64,000 nt of DNA from an uncultured Eubacteriales bacterium (GCA_900540805.1 UQHL01000012.1:25280-89279), one strand, 5' to 3'. Shown: positions 1-8,789, counted from the first letter of the stretch. Made by a program: numbers and translations. Notes: generated by a model not told the origin, from the letters alone.

Positions 1-1478
1 GCTTTGTCCGTGGCGAGTATCTTAAACTCGTACATGCCGACGGAAGAAACGGTAAGCTTGAGGTTATCATAGCTCAAAGAAGTGGAGGACGACGCGCTGT
101 CGGAGGACTGCGTCTTGTAATAAATGCTGTATTTCAGATTTTTATAGTTGGTATCGTCGTCTTGAATCAGCTTTATCGGCGCAGGCAGATAAATATAGGA
201 ATTGGAACCCGCATACACCTTTTTCGCCGCTTCGGTAACCGCTTCCTGATACGACTTATACACTTCGTTTTCCTCGTCGAGCGTGCTCTCTTTAGCCTCG
301 TCGTCGTTGGTGATACAGGTATAATGCGGCCCCACCGCGTTTCGGTCGGCTTTGATATAATCGATCTCGGAATCCGTTTCGGGCTTGAAGCTTTCGGTCG
401 CATACCAGGCAAGCTCGTAAACCGCCGCGTCCTCGTCGCTCGTAAAGGTATCGTCCGTCAGCTTAAACCGTACGGAAATGTATTCCATACGGTTTGTCTT
501 ATAGACGTCCGTATCGAAGAAATATGTGCTGGTGGAAAGCGTTTTATATTCCGCGCCCTTCGCTTTCTCCTCCCCTTCCGCAACTGCGAAATCTTTCGGG
601 GCATACTGATAATACTCCATCGTTTTGGTGACGGAAGTGTCGATGACGTCGATTACCTCGTAATCGAGGGAGAACGGCGTGCCCAGCGTAAAGGAAGCCA
701 CCCGCTCGTTGACGACAAGCACGGGTTTCGCGTTGTCGGTAATCTTCTGGTCGGCGTCGAGTTCAAACGTTTGGCCGTTGAGTTCCTTAAATATAAGGGT
801 GCTTTTCGCCGCGTCACCCTCCGCGCCGTCAGGCATTTCCGCCTTAAAGGCAAACGGCACCATGGGCGTGGTGGCCGAAGCGGAAAAATATTCGGCAAAG
901 TCGGCGCCGACGTCTTCGAACATACCGATCGTTTCGCCGTTGAGCGTAACGAAAAATTGTCCTTCCTCGGCACTATTGCTTCCGTCCTTCTCGGAGAACG
1001 CGAGGGCGATATCCTTCGAAGTGGGGTCGGAAATTTCCTTTGCCTCGCCGTCGTTGACCTTCGCCGTGATCTTACCGTCGGTATTTTCAAAAAGAATTTT
1101 ATTGACGGACTTTTTATCCTTGTTCGCCGCGGCGGGAGCCGTTTCAAACGTCAGGGTAAGCGTCTTGAAATTGGTATCCTTAAACGCAAATTTCATCGAG
1201 AGATATTGCGCTTCGCCTTTCGCCTTGTACCATTTCAACGCCAGATCGCGCTTAAAGGAAACGCTTCCGCCTTCGGGGAATACAAACGCCAGTTCGGTCG
1301 TCGTCGTTTCGTCGGCCTTCACCGAAGCGGAATTTTCCGCCGTGAAGATACGGGAAGGCGTAGCGGTAGCCGCCGCCGACGCTTTGCCGCCGTCGAGCAT
1401 CAGCACGCCGCCGAAAACAGCCGAACCGAGCGCGGCCGCAAGCAGAAGGGTTATGATTTTGGATTTATACTTTTTCAT
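1..1478 (-). CDS. Secreted or surface hypothetical protein, 3' end cut by the window
   Basis: An open minus-strand frame runs from ATG at 1478 to the window edge, giving at least 492 codons, so the C-terminus is missing. The N-terminus is a clear signal peptide: MKKYKSK, then a hydrophobic stretch LLLAAALGSAVFGGVLML, then an Ala-rich cleavage region. The rest is Thr/Ser/Lys/Asp-rich and beta-like, as in extracellular Gram-positive proteins. I recognise no domain and assign no function. A GAGG Shine-Dalgarno lies about 11 bases before the ATG, and a sigma-A promoter at 1538-1566 suggests independent transcription downstream of the RluA gene. The plus-strand frame over the same DNA is Arg/Phe-rich and looks like a shadow. 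Confidence 0.82.
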   Translation of the reverse strand, partial: MKKYKSKIITLLLAAALGSAVFGGVLMLDGGKASAAATATPSRIFTAENSASVKADETTTTELAFVFPEGGSVSFKRDLALKWYKAKGEAQYLSMKFAFKDTNFKTLTLTFETAPAAANKDKKSVNKILFENTDGKITAKVNDGEAKEISDPTSKDIALAFSEKDGSNSAEEGQFFVTLNGETIGMFEDVGADFAEYFSASATTPMVPFAFKAEMPDGAEGDAAKSTLIFKELNGQTFELDADQKITDNAKPVLVVNERVASFTLGTPFSLDYEVIDVIDTSVTKTMEYYQYAPKDFAVAEGEEKAKGAEYKTLSTSTYFFDTDVYKTNRMEYISVRFKLTDDTFTSDEDAAVYELAWYATESFKPETDSEIDYIKADRNAVGPHYTCITNDDEAKESTLDEENEVYKSYQEAVTEAAKKVYAGSNSYIYLPAPIKLIQDDDTNYKNLKYSIYYKTQSSDSASSSTSLSYDNLKLTVSSVGMYEFKILATDK

Positions 1479-1537
1479 TAAAGCAATGCCTCGCAATTTT
1501 TGTAAGCTTTTACCTTTTACAATATTGTGCTTTCTTT

Positions 1538-1566
1538 ATTTTACACCGAAACGCGACGAAAGTCAA
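1538..1566 (-). promoter_or_regulatory. Sigma-A promoter for the secreted protein at 1-1478
   Basis: On the minus strand TTGACT (1561-1566) and TAAAAT (1538-1543) are separated by exactly 17 bases, about 60 bases before the ATG at 1478. Confidence 0.6.
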
Positions 1567-1613
1567 ACGCATTTTACGGTGAAATAACTTCTTTTTCTCT
1601 TTTTACGAAATTT

Positions 1614-2339
1614 TCACTTGATTTCCACGGCCGAAGCGACGTCAAACGCCTTCCAGGGCGTTTCCTCCGCGGGAGGATATGCCATGAAGCGCAGGCGTTC
1701 CTTCGTTACGGGATGAGTAAAGGAAAGAGAATATGCCCAAAGCGCAAGCTTGCCCTTCTGCGCCAGAGCGCCCCCGTAGCGCATGTCCCCGTAAACGGGA
1801 TGGGAGATCCCCGCCATCTGCACGCGGATCTGATGCGTCCGGCCCGTGTGCAGCCGTACTTCGGCCAGCGAATACCTGCCCTTGCTCTCCAGCACGCGAT
1901 AATCGAGCGAGGCAAATTTTGCCCCTTCCTCCGTCTGCGTACAGATATACATCATATTATTGACCGCGTTTTTACGCAGATAGTTGACCAGCGTGCCGCG
2001 CTCGGTTTCGGGCGTGCCGCACAGCACCGTGAGATATTTCTTTTCAAAATCGCCCGACTGCAAGCCTTCCGTGAGCCGCGCCGCGGCTTTGGAGGTTTTG
2101 GCGTAAACCATCACGCCGCCCGTGGGCCTGTCCAGACGATGCACCAAGCCCGCATAGGCGTTTCCGGGCTTATTATACGCAATTTTGAGATAGGCTTTTA
2201 TCTGATCGAGCAGATTGTCGTCCTTGCTCTCGTCGGGGCAGCAGGCCGTCATCTGAGGCTTCAAAACGACGATGATATGGTTATCCTCGAAAAGGATTTC
2301 GAAGGGCGGACAATAGTCCTTTTGCGAAGTTTCAGTCAT
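1614..2339 (-). CDS. RluA-family 23S rRNA/tRNA pseudouridine synthase
   Basis: Isomerises specific uridines in structured RNA to pseudouridine. The family signature HRLDRPTGGV places the catalytic aspartate at residue 70 of a 241-residue protein. The later GRTHQIRVQM and HPVYGDMRYG blocks are also typical of RluA/RluD catalytic domains. No S4 domain is present, as in short single-domain members, so the exact target base cannot be assigned. I chose the ATG at 2339 (MTETSQKD) over an upstream one because it overlaps the end of the methyltransferase gene by only 8 bases, which fits translational coupling. The pairing of two RNA-modifying enzymes supports an rRNA maturation role. Confidence 0.9.
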   Translation of the reverse strand: MTETSQKDYCPPFEILFEDNHIIVVLKPQMTACCPDESKDDNLLDQIKAYLKIAYNKPGNAYAGLVHRLDRPTGGVMVYAKTSKAAARLTEGLQSGDFEKKYLTVLCGTPETERGTLVNYLRKNAVNNMMYICTQTEEGAKFASLDYRVLESKGRYSLAEVRLHTGRTHQIRVQMAGISHPVYGDMRYGGALAQKGKLALWAYSLSFTHPVTKERLRFMAYPPAEETPWKAFDVASAVEIK

Positions 2340-3195
2340 TGACGAAAATGCCTCCCGCACCGCAGGGAAGGGAAATCCCCTCCTCGGTCTTTATACCCAC
2401 TTCGTAGGCGTCGGCGCGGCCGCCGCGCTTTCCGAGCGTAAGCGTCAGTATATTTTTGAGAACCATGGGCTGCAGCCCCGTGGTATAGCTGTTGATGAGG
2501 AAAAAAAGCGGCTTGTCCGAAAGGACCCCGGCACAGAGCTTTACGAAAGGATAGAGATCGTTTTCGATCTTCCACATTTCGCCGCCCGGCCCCCTGCCGT
2601 AAGAGGGCGGATCCATGATCACCGCGTCGTATTTGTTGCCGCGGCGGAGCTCTCTTTGCACAAACTTGAGACAGTCGTCCACGATATAGCGAATTCCCGT
2701 ATCGATGCCCGACAGCCGCGCGTTTTCGCCCGCGCGCTCCACCATGCCCTTCGCCGCATCGACGTGCGTCACCTGCGCGCCCGCCTTTGCGCAGGCCACC
2801 GTCGCGCCGCCCGTATAGGCGAAAAGATTGAGCACTTTGACGGGCCTTCCCGCACCGCGGATCAGCTCCGACATATACTCCCAATTGACGGACTGTTCGG
2901 GGAACAACCCCGTATGCTTGAAGCCCATGGGCTTAATTTTGAAATTAAGGCCGAGCTTTTCGTAAGAAATATCCCATTCCGCGGGCATGGGCTTCAAAAA
3001 TTTCCAGCCTCCGCCGCCGTTTTCGCTGCGCTTATAATAGGCGTTGAGCTTCGGATAGGAAAACAGATCCGTCTGCGCCGACCAGATCACCTGGGGATCG
3101 GGGCGGAGCAGATATACGTTTTTCCAACGTTCGAGTTTATAGCCGTCGCCCGTGGCGATAATGGAATAATCCGTCCAATTTTGCGCTATTTTCAT
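2332..3195 (-). CDS. Class I SAM-dependent RNA methyltransferase, RlmI/RlmK-like
   Basis: Predicted S-adenosylmethionine-dependent methyltransferase of the COG1092 type, which methylate 23S rRNA cytosine or guanine. The SAM-binding motif I reads VLNLFAYTGGATVACAKAGA in mid-protein, followed by the acidic loop THVDAAKGM. Motif IV is DAVIMDPPSYGRG, the DPPSY active-site signature of RlmI/RlmK-type enzymes. The product is 287 residues and lacks the N-terminal PUA domain of full-length RlmI. I start at ATG 3195 (MKIAQNW), which has AAGGAA just upstream; an earlier in-frame ATG at 3270 lies almost on the predicted transcription start and adds a poor sequence. It is the first gene of a two-gene operon with the RluA gene. 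Substrate position is unknown. Confidence 0.88.
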   Translation of the reverse strand: MKIAQNWTDYSIIATGDGYKLERWKNVYLLRPDPQVIWSAQTDLFSYPKLNAYYKRSENGGGGWKFLKPMPAEWDISYEKLGLNFKIKPMGFKHTGLFPEQSVNWEYMSELIRGAGRPVKVLNLFAYTGGATVACAKAGAQVTHVDAAKGMVERAGENARLSGIDTGIRYIVDDCLKFVQRELRRGNKYDAVIMDPPSYGRGPGGEMWKIENDLYPFVKLCAGVLSDKPLFFLINSYTTGLQPMVLKNILTLTLGKRGGRADAYEVGIKTEEGISLPCGAGGIFVND

Positions 3196-3282
3196 AATTT
3201 CCTTATTTTCGTAAAACGGATTTCGACTTTTTGACGAAACGAACGCGACGAAAAAGACATAATCCGACATTTTGACTTATTT

Positions 3283-3311
3283 ATTATATCGGAAAAGCTT
3301 TCTTTTGTAAA
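3283..3311 (-). promoter_or_regulatory. Sigma-A promoter for the methyltransferase-RluA operon
   Basis: Minus-strand TTTACA (3306-3311) and TATAAT (3283-3288) with a 17-base spacer. The predicted start gives a leader of about 80 bases before ATG 3195. Confidence 0.75.
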
Positions 3312-3319
3312 GTATTTTT

Positions 3320-3374
3320 CCCGCGGAAAATAAAAGTAAACAAATAAAAAACAGAAAATTTTTATTTCCGCGGG
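3320..3374. repeat. Long inverted repeat abutting a promoter
   Basis: The arm at 3320-3335 (CCCGCGGAAAATAAAA) pairs with 3360-3374 apart from one bulged A, around an A-rich loop. It sits about 8 bases upstream of the -35 box of the methyltransferase operon. There is no T-run on either side, so it does not look like a normal terminator. It could be an operator or an old terminator. The surrounding gap 3312-3525 holds no gene I can support. Confidence 0.5.
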
Positions 3375-3525
3375 ACAAAGCGCGAACAGCGCAGAATCTT
3401 CTCTATTTTATGCGAGGCGATTTTCTCTGTCTGTCAGCCGAGGCATCGAATACGACGCTCTATACGATATTTCATATCGAGCAGCTGCTTCTTTATCCCC
3501 GTTCCCGAAAAAGCAACAGACAATA

Positions 3526-3563
3526 GAAAAGGCCCTCCCCGTCGCTTTGAAGAAGGCCTTTCC
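3526..3563 (-). terminator. Probable terminator of ileS
   Basis: Minus-strand stem AAAGGCC/GGCCTTT (3555-3561 with 3528-3534) followed by TTTTCTATT, starting about 17 bases after the ileS stop. The T-run is short. Confidence 0.55.
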
Positions 3564-3579
3564 CTGTTTTGCCGTCGGT

Positions 3580-6500
3580 TTAGTTTTTCACCAGCGTGAG
3601 CGTTACCTTCTCGCCGTTTATATCGACGTCCCTCGTATAGCCCTCCGCACTGCCCTCCTCCACCGACAGCGCAAGCACGTCCGCCCCGAACGCGCCCGCC
3701 TCGAGCGCCGCCTTCGCACGGCCGTCCGCCCGATAATATATTCTGATGCGGTCGGTGACCTCAAAGCCCGCTTCCTTCCTCAGCGTCTGGACCTTGGAAA
3801 CCAATTCGCGTTCGATTCCCTCCGCGATAAGCTCCTCCGTCAGTTCCGTGTTCAGCGCCACCGTGATCCCCTTGTCGCTGGCGGAAATAAAGCCCGCTTT
3901 GCTCTCCGTAAAGATTTGCAGATCCTCCTCCGTCAGCTTCACCTCCGCGTCGGTATCCATCGCGTACTCGCCGCCGCCCTGCACCGTTTCCACAACCTTT
4001 TTCGCATCGCATTCGGCCAAAAATTTACTGATTGCGCCCAGCTTCCTGCCGTACTTGGGCCCCAGCGTCTTGAGCTGAGGTTTCAGCTTGTACGAAATAA
4101 ATTCGTCCGCGTCGGCCGCCGTCTTATACTGTTTGATATTCAACTCGTCCAGAGCGATCGCCTTCAGGCCCTCGTCCAGAGCGAGGTCTTTTGCCGTCAC
4201 CACGTACATTTCGGAAAGCGGCTGACGGTTTTTGACGTTGCCCGCGTTGCGCGCGGCTCTGCCGAGGTTGACGATGTCCAGAACGCTGTCCATGCCCTTT
4301 TCGAGCGCCTTATCCACCGACGCTCCGTCGCAGGCGGGAAACGCGCACATATGCACGGATTTGGGCGCAGCTTTATAGAAAGCGGGCACGAGATTGAGAT
4401 ACATCTGTTCGGCGATAAACGGCGTATAGGGCGCGGTAAGCTTCGCAAACGTGACGAGAACGTGCCAAAGCGTGGTATAAGCCGCCGCCTTGTCGTCCGT
4501 CATCTCGCTGCCCCAATACCGTTCGCGGCCGCGGCGCACGTACCAGTTGGAGAGGATATCCGAAAACTCCTGCAGCGCGCGCGCACTGTCGGTGATATTA
4601 TATACGGCCAGATGTTTGTCCACTTCGTCGATCAAGGTGTTCAGCTTGGACAATATCCATTTGTCCATCAAAGACAATTTACATTTTTTCAGATCGTATT
4701 TCGAGGGATCGTACCCGTCGATGTCCGCATAGAGACAGAAAAACGCATATGTGTTCCAGATCGTGCCCATATACTTTCTCTGCGCCTCGGAGACGGCTTC
4801 GGGATAGAAACGCGAGGGCAGCCACGGCGCCGACGAGGTATAGAAATACCACCTCACCGCGTCCGCGCCCTGCTTGTCGAGCACGCTCCACGGATCGACG
4901 ACGTTGCCCTTATGCTTGGACATCTTGACGCCGTTTTTATCGTTGACGTGGCCGAGGACGATACAATTTTTGAATGGAGCCTTATCGAACAGGATTGTCG
5001 AGATGACGAGCAGCGTATAGAACCAGCCGCGCGTCTGATCGACGGCCTCGGAGATAAAGTCCGCGGGAAACGTTTCGTCGAACAGCGCTTTGTTTTCAAA
5101 CGGATAATGATACTGTGCGAACGGCATGGAACCCGAATCGAACCAGCAGTCGATGACTTCTGGCGTGCGCTTCATCGTGCCGCCGCATTTGGGACAGGCG
5201 CAGGTGAGTCCATCTACATACGGGCGGTGCAGTTCGATCGTATCGGGTGCGCCGCATTTTTCTTTAAGCTCCGCTTTGGAACCGATCACCTCTATTTCGC
5301 CGCAGTCGGGACAGACCCACACGGGCAGGGGCGTACCCCAATATCTGTCGCGCGAAAGTCCCCAATCGATGACGTTTTCGAGGAAGTTGCCCATACGGCC
5401 TTCCTTGATCGTGTCGGGCATCCAATTGACCGAACGGTTGGCGGCGATCAGTCTGTCCTTGACGGCCGTCACTTTGATAAACCAGCTGGAACGGGCGTAA
5501 TAGATGAGCGGCGTATCGCAGCGCCAGCAGAATGGATAGCTGTGCACGATTTCCTGCGTTTTCAGCAGCAGTCCGCGGGCTTTAAGGTCTTTGATGACAA
5601 ACGGATCCGCCGCCTGCGCCGCCTTGCCCGTAAGAAAATCGCAGCCTTCGGGGAACTTGCCCTCCTCGTCGATCAGCTGGACGACGGGCAGGCCGTATTT
5701 TCTGCCTACGCGATAGTCGTCCTCGCCGAACGCCGTGGCGGTATGGACGACGCCCGTACCGTCGGAAAGCGTCACGTAATCGTCGCAGGTGACGTAATAC
5801 GCCTTCTCGCGGAAACGGAACTTCTCTTTTCCGTAAGGATACAGGGGTTCGTATTCGGTATATTCGTACTCCTTTCCCTTCTTCACGGATACAAGGCGGT
5901 AGCCCTCCTCCCCGAACACCGATTTCACGAGCGCTTCGGCAAGAATATAATGCTCGCCGCCCGCCTCCGTTTCGATTTCCGCATAATCGGACGAAGGGTT
6001 CATGCAAAGCGCGACGTTGGAAGGCAGCGTCCAGGGCGTGGTCGTCCACGCGAGGATATATTTGTTTTCCTCGCCTTTGACCTTAAACTTGACGAAAACC
6101 GTCGTCTGCTTTACGTCCTTATAGCCTTGTGCGACCTCGTGAGAGGAGAGCGCCGTACCGCAGCGCGGACAGTAAGGAACGATTTTATGCCCTTTATAAA
6201 GCAAACCCTTTTCGTGAATTTTTTTCAGCGCCCACCATTCCGATTCGATATAGTCGTCGTGATAGGTGACGTACGGGTTGTCCATATCGCACCAATAGCC
6301 CACGCGGTCGGACATGTTTTTCCACTCCGTCGTGTACTGCCAGACGGACTTTTTACATTCGTTGATAAACGGCTCGATGCCGTAGGCCTCGATTTCCGTT
6401 TTGTGGTCGAAGCCGAGCTTCTTTTCCACTTCCAGTTCCACGGGCAGGCCATGCGTGTCCCAGCCCGCTTTTCTCAAAACGTGTTTTCCCTTCATCGTCT

Positions 6501-6720
6501 GATAACGCGGCACGATATCTTTCATGACGCGCGTTAAAATATGGCCTATATGCGGTTTTCCGTTGGCCGTGGGAGGGCCGTCGTAAAAGGAAAACTCCTC
6601 CTTTCCTTCGTTCATTTTCACGCTGTCTTCGAAAACGTGATTTTCGTTCCAGTATTCCACCACTTCCTTTTCGCGTTCGACAAAATTCAAAGAGGTATCT
6701 ACTTTTTTGTACATCGACAT
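3580..6720 (-). CDS. ileS: Isoleucine--tRNA ligase, long eukaryote-like (IleS2-type) form
   Basis: Class I synthetase that charges tRNA-Ile. The ATP-binding HIGH motif lies in PPTANGKPHIGHIL near residue 57 and the second signature is KMSKHKGN in mid-protein. The CP1 editing region contains GWDTHGLPVE and CPRCGTALSSHEVAQGYK. Several CxxC pairs (CPRC, CWRC, CPDC, CPKC) suggest zinc sites. At 1,046 residues it resembles the longer IleS2 class rather than the roughly 930-residue IleS1 class; this assignment is from motif memory. The open frame extends 60 codons further upstream, but that stretch is the leader RNA. The ATG at 6720 has AGGAGA nine bases before it, with a second ATG two codons later as an alternative. 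Confidence 0.96.
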   Translation of the reverse strand: MSMYKKVDTSLNFVEREKEVVEYWNENHVFEDSVKMNEGKEEFSFYDGPPTANGKPHIGHILTRVMKDIVPRYQTMKGKHVLRKAGWDTHGLPVELEVEKKLGFDHKTEIEAYGIEPFINECKKSVWQYTTEWKNMSDRVGYWCDMDNPYVTYHDDYIESEWWALKKIHEKGLLYKGHKIVPYCPRCGTALSSHEVAQGYKDVKQTTVFVKFKVKGEENKYILAWTTTPWTLPSNVALCMNPSSDYAEIETEAGGEHYILAEALVKSVFGEEGYRLVSVKKGKEYEYTEYEPLYPYGKEKFRFREKAYYVTCDDYVTLSDGTGVVHTATAFGEDDYRVGRKYGLPVVQLIDEEGKFPEGCDFLTGKAAQAADPFVIKDLKARGLLLKTQEIVHSYPFCWRCDTPLIYYARSSWFIKVTAVKDRLIAANRSVNWMPDTIKEGRMGNFLENVIDWGLSRDRYWGTPLPVWVCPDCGEIEVIGSKAELKEKCGAPDTIELHRPYVDGLTCACPKCGGTMKRTPEVIDCWFDSGSMPFAQYHYPFENKALFDETFPADFISEAVDQTRGWFYTLLVISTILFDKAPFKNCIVLGHVNDKNGVKMSKHKGNVVDPWSVLDKQGADAVRWYFYTSSAPWLPSRFYPEAVSEAQRKYMGTIWNTYAFFCLYADIDGYDPSKYDLKKCKLSLMDKWILSKLNTLIDEVDKHLAVYNITDSARALQEFSDILSNWYVRRGRERYWGSEMTDDKAAAYTTLWHVLVTFAKLTAPYTPFIAEQMYLNLVPAFYKAAPKSVHMCAFPACDGASVDKALEKGMDSVLDIVNLGRAARNAGNVKNRQPLSEMYVVTAKDLALDEGLKAIALDELNIKQYKTAADADEFISYKLKPQLKTLGPKYGRKLGAISKFLAECDAKKVVETVQGGGEYAMDTDAEVKLTEEDLQIFTESKAGFISASDKGITVALNTELTEELIAEGIERELVSKVQTLRKEAGFEVTDRIRIYYRADGRAKAALEAGAFGADVLALSVEEGSAEGYTRDVDINGEKVTLTLVKN

Positions 6721-6739
6721 GAGCCTGTTCTCCTTATTT

Positions 6740-7022
6740 TTCCTTATATTCCTGTATCGTAAGACGAAAAACGCCGTCGTGCTTTGGAAAACACAACGGC
6801 ATAAAAATCCACCACCAAAACAAACCGACATTTGCCGCCCCTGATAACGGCGGGCGAGGCCGTATCCGATTACTTGCCGCAAAACTTCGGCGTTGGTCAA
6901 ATCAGCTTATAGGGCGATATCCTCCGCGCGCGCCTTCTTCCTCTCAGCAAAACGGAATTTCTCTGTGCGGCTGCAAACGCGGAAGCGTTGTCCCTGTTCA
7001 AACGCTTTCTCTTATGTAATTT
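6740..7022 (-). ncRNA. Probable T-box leader of ileS
   Basis: About 280 transcribed bases precede ileS. The 3' part has a terminator, GCCGTTGTG (6792-6800) with CACGACGGC (6773-6781) followed by GTTTTT. It also has a competing pairing of CGGCA (6833-6837) with TGCCG (6797-6801) that encloses GGTGGT (6811-6816), like the UGGN bulge that binds uncharged tRNA ends. An ATC triplet (Ile specifier candidate, 6916-6918) lies in the upstream arm next to a GCTGAGAG segment. T-boxes before ileS are well known in Bacillota. The match to the canonical AGGGTGGNACCGCG box is weak, so the class is probable rather than certain. Confidence 0.62.
6767..6800 (-). terminator. Leader terminator hairpin before ileS
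   Basis: Nine-base stem (one G-U) with loop TTTTCCAAAG, followed by a T-run at 6767-6771, ending about 47 bases upstream of the ileS start. This is the expected OFF structure of a T-box leader. Confidence 0.7.
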
Positions 7023-7028
7023 TAATAT

Positions 7029-7057
7029 ATTATATCCCTTTCAGAGGCTTTTGTAAA
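7029..7057 (-). promoter_or_regulatory. Sigma-A promoter of ileS
   Basis: Minus-strand TTTACA (7052-7057), 17-base spacer, TATAAT (7029-7034), followed by the roughly 280-base leader. Confidence 0.8.
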
Positions 7058-7083
7058 GCAAAACGGGAAAGTTTTTCCCGTTT
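7058..7083 (-). terminator. Terminator after the HMA-domain gene
   Basis: Minus-strand CGGGAAA-AAC-TTTCCCG (7064-7080) followed by TTTTGCTTT, directly after the HMA stop codon and just upstream of the ileS promoter. Confidence 0.6.
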
Positions 7084-7314
7084 TCAGGCAAAAATACTTT
7101 TACGCGGCGCAATCGAAAGCACCTCGAAGCCCGCGGACTGCACCGCGTCTTTCAATTCGTCGTCAGGAACGCCCGAAAGCACCTCGACGAAAATGCTGTT
7201 CTTTTTGTAATTTGCCTTTGCTTTAACGACGCCGTCGCACAGCTCCAGCTTACATGCCAGACGGTCGGCGCAGCGTTCGCAGCAAAGATCGCCGACGCTG
7301 ATTACTTTTTTCAT
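7084..7314 (-). CDS. HMA-like (heavy-metal-associated) small protein
   Basis: A 76-residue protein with the ferredoxin-like HMA fold pattern: beta strand MKKVISVGDL, metal loop CCERCADRLACKLE, then a strand-helix ending VQSAGFEVL. The CxxC pair is Cys12 and Cys15, with an extra Cys11 in place of the usual residue of the GMTCxxC loop. Family members bind Cu(I) or other soft metals as chaperones or regulators, but no metal ATPase is nearby, so partner and metal are unknown. The ATG overlaps the aspS stop as ATGA, so it is translationally coupled to aspS and probably made from the same message. A terminator follows at once. Confidence 0.8.
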   Translation of the reverse strand: MKKVISVGDLCCERCADRLACKLELCDGVVKAKANYKKNSIFVEVLSGVPDDELKDAVQSAGFEVLSIAPRKSIFA

Positions 7315-8642
7315 GGCGCCACCCTGTTGATGTCGCGGGGGAACATGGCCGCTTCGCGCACGTTTTTGAAGCCGAGAAGGTGCATGGTCAGACGCTCGAG
7401 CCCCAAGCCTAAACCGCCGTGAGGGGGCGCCCCGTATTTATGCAGCATCAGATAGGTATCGAACTCCTCGGGATTCATGCCGAGACGTTTCATCTTTTCC
7501 ACCTGCGCGTTGTAATCGTGTACGCGCTGGCCGCCCGACGTGATCTCCATGCCGCGGAACAACAGGTCGAAAGACAGCGTATATTCGGGGTCTTCGGGAT
7601 CGTCCATCGTATAGAAAGGACGCTTTTTCGACGGGTAATGCGTAACGAAAATAAAGTCCGAATTAAATTGCTTTTTCGCATACTTGCCAAGCATCTGCTC
7701 TTCTTCGGGATCGAAATCCTTCATATCGGAGGGCTGATACTTGAATTTTTTCATAATGATCTCTTTCGCTTCCATAAACTTGATCACGGGGATTTCCGTA
7801 ATCTCGGGAATGTCCGCGCGGAGAAGGTCGATCTCGTTTTTATACTCCGTTTTCAGCAAATTCATGATATATTTGAGGACGCCCGCCTCCATGTTCATGA
7901 TATCCTCGAAGCCGTCGATAAAGCCCATTTCGAAGTCCATAGAGATATATTCGTTGAGGTGACGGCTGGTGTCGTGGCGCTCCGCGCGGAACACGGGCGC
8001 AATCTCAAAAACGCGCTCGTAAACGGCGACGAGGGCCTGTTTATAGAGCTGGGGCGACTGCGCCAGATATACCTTTTTCCCGAAATAATCGAGGCCGAAA
8101 AGGTTCGCTCCGCCCTCCGCGCCCGCAAAATTGATTTTCGGGGAATGGATTTCCGTAAAGCCCTGCGACATAAGATATTCGCGGAAGCCGCGCTGTATGC
8201 CTTCCTGAAATTTAAAAACCGCCCTTTCCTTGGGGTTTCTCAAAGTGACGGGACGATAGTCGAGATCGGTATTGAGATCGCACTGAACCTGTTTTTTGGT
8301 GATGACCACGGGCGGGATCTCCGCAGGATGGGACAAAATCTCGATGCCGTGGATCTGAAGCTCGTACCGCTTGCCCCCGTCTCTCGTTTCGCCCGCAACT
8401 ACCTTGCCCGTCAGTTTTACCGCACATTCCTCTTTAAGTTCCGCGGGCATGCGGTAATCGGAAAAAGCCTCCGCATAGACGCATTGTATCGTCTCCCGCG
8501 CCGTGCGCAGGATGACAAACGCGAAATCGGACATCATGCGAATGTTGTGGACGGTGCCCGTGATGGTGATTTCCTGATTTTCATACTTGCCGAAATCCGC
8601 ATACGGGATCGTATTTGTCTTCGGTTCGCCTGTTATTATCAT
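7311..8642 (-). CDS. aspS: Aspartate--tRNA ligase, archaeal-type (AspS2, probably non-discriminating)
   Basis: Class II synthetase of 443 residues, shorter than the roughly 590-residue bacterial AspS because the GAD insertion domain is absent. An N-terminal OB-fold anticodon domain (about 1-110) precedes the catalytic core. Motif 2 is seen in FRAERHDTSRHLNEYISMDF and motif 3 in GLGLERLTMHLLGFKNVREA. This type is common in archaea and in some Clostridia, where it often charges both tRNA-Asp and tRNA-Asn, the latter then corrected by GatCAB; whether this one is non-discriminating is inference. GAGAGG lies about eight bases before ATG 8642. Confidence 0.93.
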   Translation of the reverse strand: MIITGEPKTNTIPYADFGKYENQEITITGTVHNIRMMSDFAFVILRTARETIQCVYAEAFSDYRMPAELKEECAVKLTGKVVAGETRDGGKRYELQIHGIEILSHPAEIPPVVITKKQVQCDLNTDLDYRPVTLRNPKERAVFKFQEGIQRGFREYLMSQGFTEIHSPKINFAGAEGGANLFGLDYFGKKVYLAQSPQLYKQALVAVYERVFEIAPVFRAERHDTSRHLNEYISMDFEMGFIDGFEDIMNMEAGVLKYIMNLLKTEYKNEIDLLRADIPEITEIPVIKFMEAKEIIMKKFKYQPSDMKDFDPEEEQMLGKYAKKQFNSDFIFVTHYPSKKRPFYTMDDPEDPEYTLSFDLLFRGMEITSGGQRVHDYNAQVEKMKRLGMNPEEFDTYLMLHKYGAPPHGGLGLGLERLTMHLLGFKNVREAAMFPRDINRVAP

Positions 8643-8724
8643 AATGAAAGCCTCTCTGTTTTTCTGACAAATTTTCTTTTTATGTAAATGATAAGAAAAT
8701 TTTTACCTTTCCATTTTAATCCGT

Positions 8725-8753
8725 TTGACAAAAAAAAGCAAGAAATTTATAAT
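8725..8753 (+). promoter_or_regulatory. Consensus sigma-A promoter of the pyridoxal kinase gene
   Basis: TTGACA (8725-8730), 17-base A-rich spacer, TATAAT (8748-8753): a full consensus match about 37 bases before the start codon. Confidence 0.85.
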
Positions 8754-8789
8754 AGTTTCATAAACTTTTTTTATAAGGAAGCCTATTTT

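Noticed and set aside
162..1481. Long plus-strand frame opposite the first secreted protein
   Set aside because: Arg/Phe-rich, no ribosome site, and the minus strand encodes a normal signal-peptide protein with a promoter.
3547..6537. 996-codon plus-strand frame
   Set aside because: It is the antisense shadow of ileS; the His/Arg-rich composition is typical of antisense frames in this DNA.
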